The notes under the pieces: generated by a model
What the model was told of the DNA's origin: nothing
The model's database searches: none
What the model saw: only the letters and a program-made list of their open reading frames with translations
Source: Pavlovales sp. CCMP2436
Lineage: Eukaryota; Haptophyta; Pavlovophyceae; Pavlovales
DNA: 10,077 nucleotides
Direction of reading: 5' to 3'
NCBI GenBank assembly: GCA_026770615.1
Contig: MU631377.1
Span: 263,349-273,425, forward strand
Shown here: in pieces, positions 1 through 6,890 of the stretch
Layout of the letters: each line of letters starts with the position of its first letter
Position numbering within the stretch: the stretch's first letter is position 1
Translations under genes and position numbers: made by a program

Positions 1-41
1 TCCCCATCTTCCCCCCCACCCCCGCTATACATAACTAACAG

Positions 42-1236
42 GTACGATAATGTGTATCAGAAGCAGTTGCGCGGCTCAGAGGCGGCGAACAACCTGTTGG
101 TCGAGAAGCACAACGCACTGCAGGTACATAAGGACATATGTTACTTAGAGCTATAATCTATATAAGGCCCGGGGGGGGGGTGAACAACCTCTTGGTCGAG
201 AAAACAACGTACTGCAGGTACGGGCGTTTGGTTTAGGGGGGGGGGGGTTCGGGTTTTTTTTTTTTGAAAGTATCCTCAATTGCAGCACGAAGGCGTAAGG
301 CGTCACCTTATAAAGTGCTCCAGCTATTCTCATTTGTGATTATTGCTATGGCTGCCCAGTCTTTGCGCGTCGTTGAAAAGCATGATAAAAGCTTATCACA
401 TACAATAACAACAGAACACAGCTCGCCGTAAATGCGCGTATTGATCTCGAGGTTCCGCCGACCAAAGTGCGATTCTTTTTAATTTGAATATTCGTGACAT
501 ATCAATTGCCACGCAGCTCGCCGCAAGCGCACGTATCGCCGATCTTGAGGCCCAGTTGACCAAAGTTCGCGCGCAGCTCGCGAAGCTCGGCAACCGTCGC
601 ATGATGGACATTGAGGGGTTCTCTAGCGAGGTACGTGCTTTTTTAATAGTTCTTTTAACGTCCCCCGACTATGTGCAAAAGCCTTCTGTCATCATTTGAA
701 CTCAGTCAGAAACATCAATGGAGGGCCGGGCAAAGGCTGCTTCACCGCTCACCCTTTATCCCCCCCCCCCATGCACACAAAAATGTCACACCTACAGGTC
801 TCGAGCACGCGTGCCGAGCCTCCTTTTTTGTGCCCATCGGTAGTAATTTAAGCAAAAATTAACAATCTTTTGTATGTAATTTCCAAAGAACCTAAGCTTC
901 CGCTCAAAATTGCCTTTATTATTTGTTGTCGACAAACGGGGAGTGGTCCTGGATTCACGTCCGGGAGATCGTCTTCCGGGGACATATGTCCTAATCAGAA
1001 ATCCTTTGGTTTGCCTATAGGTCTCGAGTACGCGTGCCGAGCTGCAGCGCCACGAGCGCCTCTGGGCACATTTAAAAAAGGCTGGAGGCAAGCGAGGCGG
1101 GGACGTGCAGGCGCAGGCGCGGGAGCTCAGGGACGGGACCAACTTCCTCGAGCGCATCCGTAGCCGGCTCGAAGACCTCGAGGAGCGCGTCCAGGCGGCA
1201 CCCCACGCGCACCAGCTGGCACGTGACGAGAGCTGA
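42..1236 (+). CDS. Coiled-coil protein, 3' part of gene (three exons), possibly CCDC77-like
   Basis: Three exons are visible: 42-123, 517-630 and 1021-1236 (TGA at 1234-1236). Acceptors are ACAG|G, CGCAG|C and TATAG|G, donors CAG|GTACAT and GAG|GTACGTG, and both introns (393 and 390 nt) are phase 0, so the frame joins without a stop. The first exon may instead start at 61, after another CAG; the 5' end of the gene lies outside the window. The visible 136 residues are charged, rich in Leu, Glu, Arg and Gln, and read as heptads, for example LAASARIADLEAQLTKVRAQ. Exon 2 ends in NRRMMDIEGFSSE and exon 3 begins VSSTRAELQRHERLW; from memory this resembles the RR..EIEGF..D...LR..L pattern near the C terminus of CCDC77 centrosomal/ciliary proteins, which is an inference. 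The last 20 residues are polar and end ARDES. The exon structure is well supported, the name is not. Confidence 0.7.
182..221 (+). repeat. Decayed copy of the end of the first visible exon, with its donor site
   Basis: This 40-nt stretch in the first intron matches 87-127, the last 37 nt of the first exon plus its GTAC donor, with a few substitutions and one base deleted. The deletion breaks the coding frame, so it is probably a dead exon fragment, although the CAG|GTAC donor survives. It follows a run of about ten G. Confidence 0.7.
422..471 (+). repeat. Diverged copy of the second exon's 5' half, with an acceptor site
   Basis: It begins after ACACAG|CTCGCCG just as the real exon at 517 begins after ACGCAG|CTCGCCG. 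It encodes LAVNARIDLEVPPTKVR against LAASARIADLEAQLTKVR in the exon. Several differences are synonymous (GCG/GCA, ATT/ATC, CTC/CTT, GTG/GTT) and the one indel is a whole codon. No convincing donor follows and the frame reaches TGA at about 484. It is either a decayed duplicate or a weak alternative exon. Confidence 0.6.
798..819 (+). repeat. Copy of the start of the third exon, with its acceptor
   Basis: CCTACAG followed by 22 nt matches CCTATAG plus the start of the exon at 1021, with one mismatch inside the exon part. It encodes VSSTRAE, then diverges into a T-rich stretch and soon stops. It lies in the second intron, 223 nt before the real exon. Confidence 0.65.
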
Positions 1237-1886
1237 GTGCGTCGAATTCGCGATGTGTGATTCCGGTTTGAATCAGCCGAGCTGTCGCTACCGTCGAGTG
1301 GGCAGCTGGCGACATGGATTGATTGGCCGTCGCATGCATGCTTGGCACGGCTATCAAAACTGTCGCGGCGAGACGACGCACGCGTTCGAACTATTAATGA
1401 TAATCGGACGCGCTCCTCGAGATCATGCATTTGTAACCAGTTATTATCTATTTAATTCCAAAGGCTGAGTGAGTTAAAGTTCGAAGGCAGGCAAGCTGGC
1501 TTGTTAACCACTAAGAGTCTATTCCGTATGTAGCTCGTACTAGTACTAGTATGTATTAATAGACCCCAGAGCCTGTTCAATAGGTTTTCAAACTTATTCA
1601 ATAGGATGGGTTCTGCACGCTGTAGTCGACGAACCGCGCGGCGAGGACCTAGGGTCACCGCACATCACCATGGACAGAACGACATGGGGATATCCAGGAA
1701 TCAATCAGATTGACGATGCGGTCTCCCGTTGGTTCGTTATGATTTCTTGAAATCACTACAAGAAAAATACACAAATTTCAGCATGGGGGCCAAGTTTCAG
1801 GCATAAGGGCGCAAGCTTGCTAGCGCGTCGACGCGGACCTGCTCTAAGCGGAGGGGGGCTCGACGTTGGGGGGGGTAGCCTAGACA
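1237..1886. other. Intergenic spacer, no gene seen
   Basis: This holds the 3' flank of the coiled-coil gene and unassigned sequence. Both strands are cut by stops and open stretches lack the GC3 bias of the real exons. Minor features are a 14-bp perfect palindrome (TACTAGTACTAGTA, 1538-1551) and TTCAATAGG twice between about 1575 and 1605. The last 8 bp (1879-1886) are the left target duplication of the neighbouring MITE. Confidence 0.5.
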
Positions 1887-2032
1887 CCGGCTCTTAGAAA
1901 GCCCCGCAGGGCCCCCGGGGGCCCCGCCGGAGGCGCCTATGTGACTAACATATAACTAACTTGTCACATAGCCCGGGGGCCCATGGGGCCCCACGGATAT
2001 TCCCCGTACGTTACGCCTTTTCTAAGAGCCGG
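1887..2032. mobile_element. MITE copy 1 (146 bp), 14-bp terminal inverted repeats, 8-bp target duplication
   Basis: The element starts CCGGCTCTTAGAAA and ends with the exact reverse complement TTTCTAAGAGCCGG. It is flanked by CCTAGACA at 1879-1886 and 2033-2040, an 8-bp target-site duplication. The inside also folds back: G/C-rich arms, then a 9-bp stem (CTATGTGAC at 1937-1945 with GTCACATAG at 1963-1971) around an AT-rich loop. No coding capacity is present, so it must be moved by an enzyme encoded elsewhere. An 8-bp duplication is typical of hAT-superfamily elements, but the termini are not a classic hAT match, so the superfamily is an inference. A near-identical copy lies at 5990-6144. Confidence 0.9.
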
Positions 2033-2040
2033 CCTAGACA

Positions 2041-2355
2041 CCCCCAGGTGTGTTTGGCGCACCCCTGGTGCAGCCTAGGGCGCCCTCTGGCCGCGCACCT
2101 ATCGGTACCACCCTGTGAATTTTCTAATGAATAGGAATCTTTATTTATTTAAACTCCACATTTAATTAGTTACTAGTACTTACTTATTATTGAGGAGGTT
2201 CTGACGGGCCGAGGCTTTTTATTTGCCTCTTGAGACCCTGCCTTTCAAGGCTCAACTCAGGAGCACGACATAGAGACCAATGGCAGCAGTGCGCACCCAT
2301 CCCATTGCATAGGTTTGGATAGGATCCGTCTCACTCTCAGGGGTCTAGCCGTACG
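2041..2355. other. Intergenic spacer, no gene seen
   Basis: Mixed composition with an AT-rich patch near 2115-2195. There is no open frame with coding bias, no RNA gene and no clear signal. A short imperfect hairpin (CCAGGTGTG with CACCCCTGG) lies near 2045-2070. Confidence 0.4.
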
Positions 2356-2498
2356 ACCGTCGATCGAGAAGAAGGGCTATATTTGACAACAGCTATTGGA
2401 ACTAGGCGCGCAGGGGCGAAGAATGTCTACTACTTCGTCCCGCCAACAACTTTTCCCCCTCCCCAGTGCGGAATCGCGCCACTAATTCGGATTTCGAC
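2356..2498. repeat. Dispersed repeat, copy 1
   Basis: It aligns with 5522-5657 in the same orientation, with several indels in the first half. The last ~50 bp, from ACTTTTCCCCCTCCCCAG to ATTTCGAC, differ at about one base. No terminal repeats or target duplications are visible, so element type and full ends are unknown. The pyrimidine tract plus CAG resembles a splice acceptor, but no exon is recognisable after it. Confidence 0.75.
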
Positions 2499-2603
2499 CC
2501 CTCCGTCAAGGTGCTTTAACTGCAGACGGGTTCGTAGCCCGACCAGCTCGCTCGCGCCTCTCGATGCAGCCCGCTTGCGACACCCTGCTTGCGGAAGAAA
2601 GGC

Positions 2604-2920
2604 TCACTTGCCCTTGTTCCACGCCTCGCGCTGCGCGTTGGTGAAGGGCACGGCGGGCTCGTTCTTCTGGACCGGCTGCTTGAAGATGATATATATATAG
2701 CAGTTCAGCATGGTTCAACAGGTGTTGTTCACTCACTGACTTGGTCGACGTCAGACGTTAGTCCTGGCAGCAGGGATGGTGGTGGTAGAGGTGAGGTTGG
2801 TGGTAAACTCGTAGCGAATGCAACCTGCTTGAAGATGATGAAGTAGGCGGCGACACCCGACACGGCCCAGGCGGCGAGCGACATGGGCGCGAACGGGTTG
2901 CTGAAGGGGTTGACCGCCAT
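2604..2920 (-). CDS. Small single-span membrane protein (55 aa), two exons
   Basis: Exon 1 is 2825-2920 (ATG at 2918-2920) and exon 2 is 2604-2675 (TGA at 2604-2606), joined in phase 0 by a 149-nt GT-AG intron. Exon 1 gives a short polar start (MAVNPFSNPFAPM), then one hydrophobic helix at about residues 14-30 (SLAAWAVSGVAAYFIIF). Exon 2 gives a hydrophilic tail ending EAWNKGK. One helix with a short basic tail suits a small subunit of an organellar membrane complex, but I do not recognise the family. GC3 is very high in both exons. The same frame continues upstream of the ATG with coding-like composition but meets TAG at 2945-2947 and has no further ATG, so the N terminus may be incomplete or the locus decayed. 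It is divergent from ClpR. Confidence 0.6.
2676..2824 (-). repeat. Intron bracketed by a 15-bp direct repeat
   Basis: The last 15 nt of exon 1 (minus-strand ATCATCTTCAAGCAG, at 2825-2839) recur exactly as the last 15 nt of the intron (2676-2690). The donor is CAG|GTTGC and the acceptor AAGCAG|CCGG. Splicing at either copy of the repeat would leave the same protein (IIFKQ|PVQKN). No inverted repeats are seen at the intron ends, and the intron carries a short TA run just before the repeat. Confidence 0.85.
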
Positions 2921-3195
2921 ACCGTCCCAGGCCAGGCGTGCCGTCTAGGTCTCGCTCGACTGCGTCCAGGCGTTGATGATGGCGGACGTCGGTGCAGTTT
3001 TTTCTTTTTCTTTTTCTTTTCGAGCTCGGGTACAGTTCAGATGGGAGTGTGATTGAAGACGAGTACATCGGCGGCATGCACCTGCACCTGCAATGGTCTC
3101 GCGTAGCACAGCGTACTCCGGCTAAAGTTCAAGTGGACAGTTGACCGCTGCTTCAACTGTCCACTTAAGAAAAGAAAAAAATAGAAAAAAAAAGC
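2921..3195. promoter_or_regulatory. Divergent promoter/leader region between the membrane-protein gene and ClpR
   Basis: The 275 bp between the two divergent start codons must hold both promoters. Each gene has an A-rich leader on its coding strand: AAGAAAAAAATAGAAAAAAA just before the ClpR ATG, and GAAAAGAAAAAGAAAAAG (about 3001-3021) on the minus strand. No TATA box is evident. A strong hairpin at 3131-3166 is listed separately. Roughly 2921-2995 reads as GC3-rich open frame on the minus strand. Confidence 0.5.
3131..3166. promoter_or_regulatory. Perfect 14-bp inverted repeat just upstream of ClpR
   Basis: AAGTGGACAGTTGA (3131-3144) and TCAACTGTCCACTT (3153-3166) pair perfectly around an 8-nt loop. 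The repeat ends 29 nt before the ClpR ATG, so it lies in the leader or core promoter. It could be a transcription-factor palindrome, a leader hairpin affecting translation, or a small transposon remnant; the sequence does not decide. Confidence 0.75.
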
Positions 3196-5032
3196 ATGTC
3201 AATGGCGCGCCTTCAACGCGCGATGCGAATCGCTCTGCTGGCGCTCGCGCTCTTCGCGCAGGCGAGCGGCTTGGCGCGCGTCGGTCCGGGCCTGGCGCGG
3301 GCGCCCGCCGCGCCCGTGCGCGCGCCGCTCGCCATGAGCTCCGCTGGTGCTCAGTCCGAGATGTACGGCGGGACGCGGATGAGTCCGCCGCCCGACCTGC
3401 CCTCGCTCATGCTCAACAACCGCATCGTCTACGTCGGTATGCCTATCTCCGCGTCTGTCGCCGAGCTCATCGTCGCCGAGCTGCTCTGGCTGCAGTACGA
3501 GTCGGAGAGCAAGCCCTGCTTCATGTACATCAACAGCCCGGGGCTGATCACGGAGGCCCGCCAACTCGTAAGTGGCATCGAGGCATCGTAGGCAGTAGCA
3601 GTAGCCTAGTGCCCAGGGATCTTTTCATTCGCCTCTGCGGCAACGATGGTGGTGGTAGCGCCTGCTACCTCTTATCCTGCCATGCATGTGCTGTACATTT
3701 AGGTTGGTATCGACACGGAGGGTTTTGCGATCGTGGACACCATGGGCTACGTCAAGGCGCCGATGAGCACAATCTGCGTGGGCAAGGCGTACGGCATGGC
3801 GGCGCTCATGCTCGCGAGCGGCGACAGGGGCAAGCGTGGGGCGATGCCGTACGCTACCATGATGCTGCAACAGTCGATGGGCCAGGCGCAGGTGAGCGAG
3901 ACGTTACTGTACTCCCCCGTTACTGTACTACCCAAATGTGCTCCCCGGAGTTGGCGGCCGGTCCATAACTTTTCAGCCCGCGGGGACGTCGGAAGGCCCC
4001 GATACTTAGCGGGGACACCATGAGACCAGACTTATGAGCCGGGGGAGTACGCTGGGCTGAGAGGACGGGGATGGGTTGGGGGATAGGGGATAAGGAATAG
4101 GTTGGGGGATAGGTTGGGGGATAGGTGAGTGGTTGCAACCACACATTCCACAACCCCACCCCCACCACCTACACCTATGATTGTTTAGTGGGGATGTGGA
4201 ATGTGTGTGTGTGTATGAGAGAGAATTTGTGTGTGGTGCGGGTGGTGAGTGCGTCGGGTGCGTGGGTGGGTGGTGTGGGTGGGTGAGTGGGAAGGGGGGG
4301 GGGATGGGGGGGGGGGACTGCCCGCTCCTCCTCTCGTTAGTCCCATCCCGCTTACTTCGCGCCTCGCCCTCCCGGCCCACCACCTCGCGTTTTGTGCGCA
4401 CGCGATTGGCGAGCGCCGCCTTTTATTATTTTTTATGTTTTCTTCGTGATGGCCGGCGGCCCGAGCAAGCGAAACCAGCGCTAGCCCCGAATGACATGAA
4501 CCCCCCCCTTCCCCCCCATGTGTAAATATCTATAAAAACGTCCGGCCCCGTGAAGGTCTCCCAGTCTCCCAGTGGTGCAGCAACAACACACAGGACCGTT
4601 CCCGAGCACACGGATAGCGTCATCATCCCCTCGTTGTCATCTGAGCTTATCCCCCCATGTTTCTCCTGTGACTCACCAGGATAGCTAGAACCTGAATCGA
4701 ACATTCCGGGTCTATGGGTAGCATTATGGGTGACCAATGATCGTGATCATGACCCTCTCCCCCCCCCCATCCACCCACCCCCTCCACCACAGGGCCAAGC
4801 GAGCGACATCAAGATTTCCGCTCTCGAGATGATGTACACCCGCCAGCAGATGATGCAGATGATGGCCGAACGCACCGGCAAGGCCGTCGAGACTATCCTC
4901 AAGGACTCATCGCGCCAGTTCTACCTTGACGCGCAGCAGGCAGTTGACTACGGAATCATCGACAAGATTTTGCAGAAGGATCAGCTCCCGCTGACAGGCA
5001 GCGTGCCGGAGTTGTCCACCCTCCGGCGCTGA
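3196..5032 (+). CDS. clpR: Plastid ClpR, catalytically inactive Clp protease subunit (ClpR4-like), three exons
   Basis: Exons 3196-3567, 3703-3891 and 4793-5032 join in phase 0 to give 266 residues. In plastids and cyanobacteria ClpR subunits assemble with ClpP in the proteolytic core but do not cleave. The ClpP fold is clear: PPDLPSLMLNNRIVYVGMPI, YINSPG, DTMGYVKAP, GQASDI and AVDYGIIDKI. All three catalytic positions are replaced: Ser by Gly155 (AYGMAA), His by Tyr174 (MPYAT), Asp by Gln229 (SRQFYL). Extra residues after YINSPG (LITEARQLVGIDTEGFAI) match the L1 insertion of ClpR, and the start of the domain most resembles plant ClpR4. Residues 10-26 form a signal peptide (RIALLALALFAQASGLA), followed by an Arg/Ala/Pro-rich transit-like stretch to about 46, as expected for a complex plastid. 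The ATG at 3196 is chosen because it gives this leader; Met3 is an alternative. Confidence 0.92.
3568..3702 (+). other. ClpR intron 1
   Basis: This is a 135-nt phase 0 intron with donor CTC|GTAAGT and acceptor CATTTAG|GTTGG. Removing it joins EARQL to VGIDTEGF, the ClpR L1 region. Read through, the frame stops at TAG after seven codons. Confidence 0.9.
4074..4123 (+). repeat. Minisatellite in ClpR intron 2
   Basis: GGTTGGGGGATA occurs at 4074-4085, 4100-4111 and 4112-4123, the first two separated by a related GGGATAAGGAATA stretch. A 10-bp palindrome (GGTTGCAACC) follows at 4131-4140. Confidence 0.8.
4140..4207 (+). repeat. 12-bp inverted repeat in ClpR intron 2
   Basis: CACACATTCCAC (4140-4151) pairs perfectly with GTGGAATGTGTG (4196-4207) across 44 nt of C-rich sequence. 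It can form a hairpin in the pre-mRNA. Confidence 0.7.
4261..4317 (+). repeat. G-rich tract in ClpR intron 2, quadruplex-prone
   Basis: Repeated GGGT units are followed by two runs of about ten G separated by AT. The sense-strand RNA has well over four runs of three or more G with short loops, so it could form a G-quadruplex in the pre-mRNA. A function is not shown. Confidence 0.7.
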
Positions 5033-5521
5033 AGAGGTTTGTCTGTGGAGTCGCTAAAATCACTCAGCCCAGCCAAACGGTCAATCTGACAGTGGATGGC
5101 CGCGGCATTCGACACTTGCGCGCATTCAGCATCAGCGCCATTCTCTCGCTCACACTCCGGCCACGCGAGACTGGTCTGGTCAGCAAGCGCCTTATATAAT
5201 TAATTTGATAATAATATAAAAGTGTATATAACTGGGTCAAACTCGGAATTGGTGGCCAGTACGGGGGGAGAATCGAACAAAATCCGGTAAAAATCCTCGA
5301 AAGTGACTCACGAACAATTGGGCACAGCGGAATTAGTTGCAGATTCGTGAATGGGGCACCGCCTCATTATATTCACGAATCTTCTGCAACTGACTCTGCG
5401 GTACCACTTTGGGAACTATAACTTTCTTTTCGCTTCCGAACGCTGATAATTGGACATGTTGGTTACAGTAAGCATGTTGTTGACCCTAGAGGCATCTGAG
5501 AGGCACACGAGGTGGGCTCCA
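5033..5521. other. Spacer downstream of ClpR
   Basis: This holds the ClpR 3' flank. An AT-rich stretch near 5190-5230 (TATATAATTAATTTGATAAT) may contain the polyadenylation signal, but no exact AATAAA is present. No open frame shows coding bias. A hairpin at 5336-5390 is listed separately. Confidence 0.4.
5336..5390. repeat. Inverted repeat, 17-bp stem with a 3-nt bulge
   Basis: GTTGCAGATTCGTGAAT (5336-5352) pairs with 5371-5390 (ATTCACGAATCTTCTGCAAC), which has three extra bases. The loop is 18 nt. Pairing extends imperfectly outward for about ten more bases (AGCGG with CTGCGG). It lies about 300 bp after the ClpR stop; it may be a small foldback element or an RNA hairpin. Confidence 0.65.
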
Positions 5522-5657
5522 ACCGTCGAGGAGGGCTCTATTTGACAGCAGATATCGACACTTAGCGCGCAGGGGTGACCAATGTCTACTTCTTCGTCCC
5601 GGCCAACACTTTTCCCCCTCCCCAGTGCGGAATCGCGCCGCTAATTCGGATTTCGAC
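5522..5657. repeat. Dispersed repeat, copy 2
   Basis: Second copy of the sequence at 2356-2498, same orientation, somewhat shorter through indels in its first half. Similarity falls off abruptly after TTTCGAC in both copies, which may mark a real element end. Confidence 0.75.
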
Positions 5658-5981
5658 ACGGTCGTTCGCCTGATTTTCAGAGATTCTTGTTATGTGTTCC
5701 CGATGATAGCTATTTGAAATGCTGAGCTATGGCTAGCTGTCGAATTCTTGCGGCTTGATGGGGTGGGCCTTGGTCGTGACCGCCGATTCCCATTTCAGCG
5801 CAACTAGATAGAAATGGCAATTTCCGTCTCCTTTGACGCCCATGTCGACAAGGCCAATGGTGGAGTATAGAGTCTACTATCGAGTTCACGTGCTCCTAGT
5901 AGTATGAGTGAGTATTAACTAATGTCCATTTGCGTGTTGTTTGGGCCAGGCGCTACTTTTGGTCCGTTTGTTGGTGGGTGT
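5658..5981. other. Spacer, no gene seen
   Basis: The only noteworthy frame is a very short one beginning ATGGCAATTTCC at about 5814 and ending after 18 codons, with no supporting context. The rest is stop-rich on both strands. Confidence 0.35.
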
Positions 5982-5989
5982 AGGCGGCG

Positions 5990-6144
5990 CCGGCTCTTAG
6001 AAAGCCCCGCAGGGCCCCCGGGGGCCCCGCCGGAGGCGCCTATGTGACTAACATATTACAAACTTGTCACATAGCCCGGGGGCCCACGGGGCCCCACGGA
6101 TACCGCGGATAATCCCCGTACGTTACGCCTTTTCTAAGAGCCGG
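5990..6144. mobile_element. MITE copy 2 (155 bp), 8-bp target duplication
   Basis: Same termini as the copy at 1887-2032 (CCGGCTCTTAGAAA and its exact reverse complement), same orientation. It is flanked by AGGCGGCG at 5982-5989 and 6145-6152, an 8-bp duplication different from the first copy's, which confirms independent insertion. Compared with copy 1 there are only a few substitutions and a 9-bp insertion near 6101-6115. Non-coding and strongly self-complementary. Confidence 0.92.
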
Positions 6145-6152
6145 AGGCGGCG

Positions 6153-6450
6153 TGGCATCTTGTGCATGGGAGCGTTTGGGGGAGGTTCTTCTTCTTTGCG
6201 GGAGTGGGTTCTTTCTTGGTGGTACCTTCTGAGCTGCTTTTCTTGCTGTGATTTCGTATTGTTATGTTGGTGCGGCCTTTGCGGCGAGTGAGTTCGTCCG
6301 CGCAAATGCGTCAACGTTGTGCGTGGCTAGCTGATAGGTTCTCATTCGACTCAATAGGGTCAATGGGGTCAGTCCTTTGATGATTATATGCTTCGTTCTA
6401 CCAAGCTAAGGGCTATTGTCGCTGTTATACATGCCCTTGCCCGGGCACAC
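6153..6450. other. Spacer, no gene seen
   Basis: GT-rich sequence with an open frame on the plus strand (6064-6291) that starts inside the MITE and encodes a low-complexity Ser/Cys/Trp/Leu-rich run, so it is not credible as a gene. No other signal is seen. Confidence 0.4.
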
Positions 6451-6777
6451 TACCGGAGATCCATGGGCAAGCGCGATGGCGCCCAAGCCAGCGCAGCCAA
6501 CTAAGGCACGACGCAGGCAATGGGTGACGTAGCGCTCAGAACAGCACACCTTCCAGGACAGTTAGACGCCAGCTTGAACCCGCCTTTCAGTAACATACAC
6601 ACACACACACACATGCACACCCACATCTATCATGTATTTATGATAGAAATTCAAGCTGGCGTCTGACTGTTCTGAATGTTGTGCTGGTCTGAGCGCTGCG
6701 TCGCCCATTGCCTGCTGCGTGCCTTAGTCGACTGCGCTGGCTTGGGCGCCACCGCGCGTGCCGATGGATCTCCGGTA
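6451..6777. repeat. Long foldback: two 128-bp inverted arms around a 71-nt loop
   Basis: The left arm (6451-6578) and the reverse complement of the right arm (6650-6777) align without gaps and differ at about 15 of 128 positions. The loop contains a CA repeat (about 6596-6612) and a small hairpin (TATCAT with ATGATA). No target duplication is evident at the outer ends. A transcript would form a long, slightly mismatched double-stranded hairpin. It is probably a foldback transposable element or an inverted duplication; no coding sequence is seen in the arms. Confidence 0.88.
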
Positions 6778-6787
6778 TATTACTATG

Positions 6788-6858
6788 ATGATAGGGATTC
6801 AAGCTGGCGTCTGACTGTCCTGGAAGTTGTACTGGTCTAAGTAGCGCCGCATTGTCTT
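6788..6858. repeat. Third, partial copy of the foldback arm
   Basis: Starting ATGATAGGGATTCAAGCTGG, about 70 bp repeats the inner part of the right arm (from about 6640) in the same orientation. Near TGTCCTGGAAG it agrees better with the left arm. Similarity fades after about 6850. The unit has therefore been copied more than once. Confidence 0.75.
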
Positions 6859-6868
6859 GTCAAGGCAA

Positions 6869-6890
6869 GGATTCCGACCACTCGGAATCC
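6869..6890. repeat. Perfect 9-bp hairpin
   Basis: GGATTCCGA and TCGGAATCC pair exactly around a 4-nt loop. It lies just beyond the third foldback-arm copy. It does not fit a tRNA. Confidence 0.6.

Larger units (their letters stand above)
3892..4792 (+). other. ClpR intron 2 (901 nt), rich in simple repeats
   Basis: Donor CAG|GTGAGC and acceptor CACCACAG|GGCC, phase 0, joining SMGQAQ to GQASDIK as the ClpP family requires. It is almost seven times longer than intron 1. It contains GTTACTGTACT twice (about 3901-3930), a 12-bp minisatellite, an inverted repeat, GT-rich and poly-G tracts, and a C-rich stretch before the acceptor. No protein-like frame is convincing inside. Confidence 0.9.

Noticed and set aside
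3141..3968. A 275-codon plus-strand frame overlapping ClpR
   Set aside because: It is an Arg/Ala/His-rich out-of-frame reading of GC-rich ClpR exons and begins inside the upstream hairpin.
4006..4525. Open frames on both strands in ClpR intron 2
   Set aside because: They encode only Pro/Thr/His or Gly/Val/Trp low-complexity runs created by simple repeats.
3860..4806. GGGCCAGGCG at the end of ClpR exon 2 and GGGCCAAGCG at the exon 3 start look like an intron-flanking duplication
   Set aside because: The ClpP family itself has the repeated AQGQA motif here, so the similarity is explained by the conserved protein sequence rather than by intron insertion.
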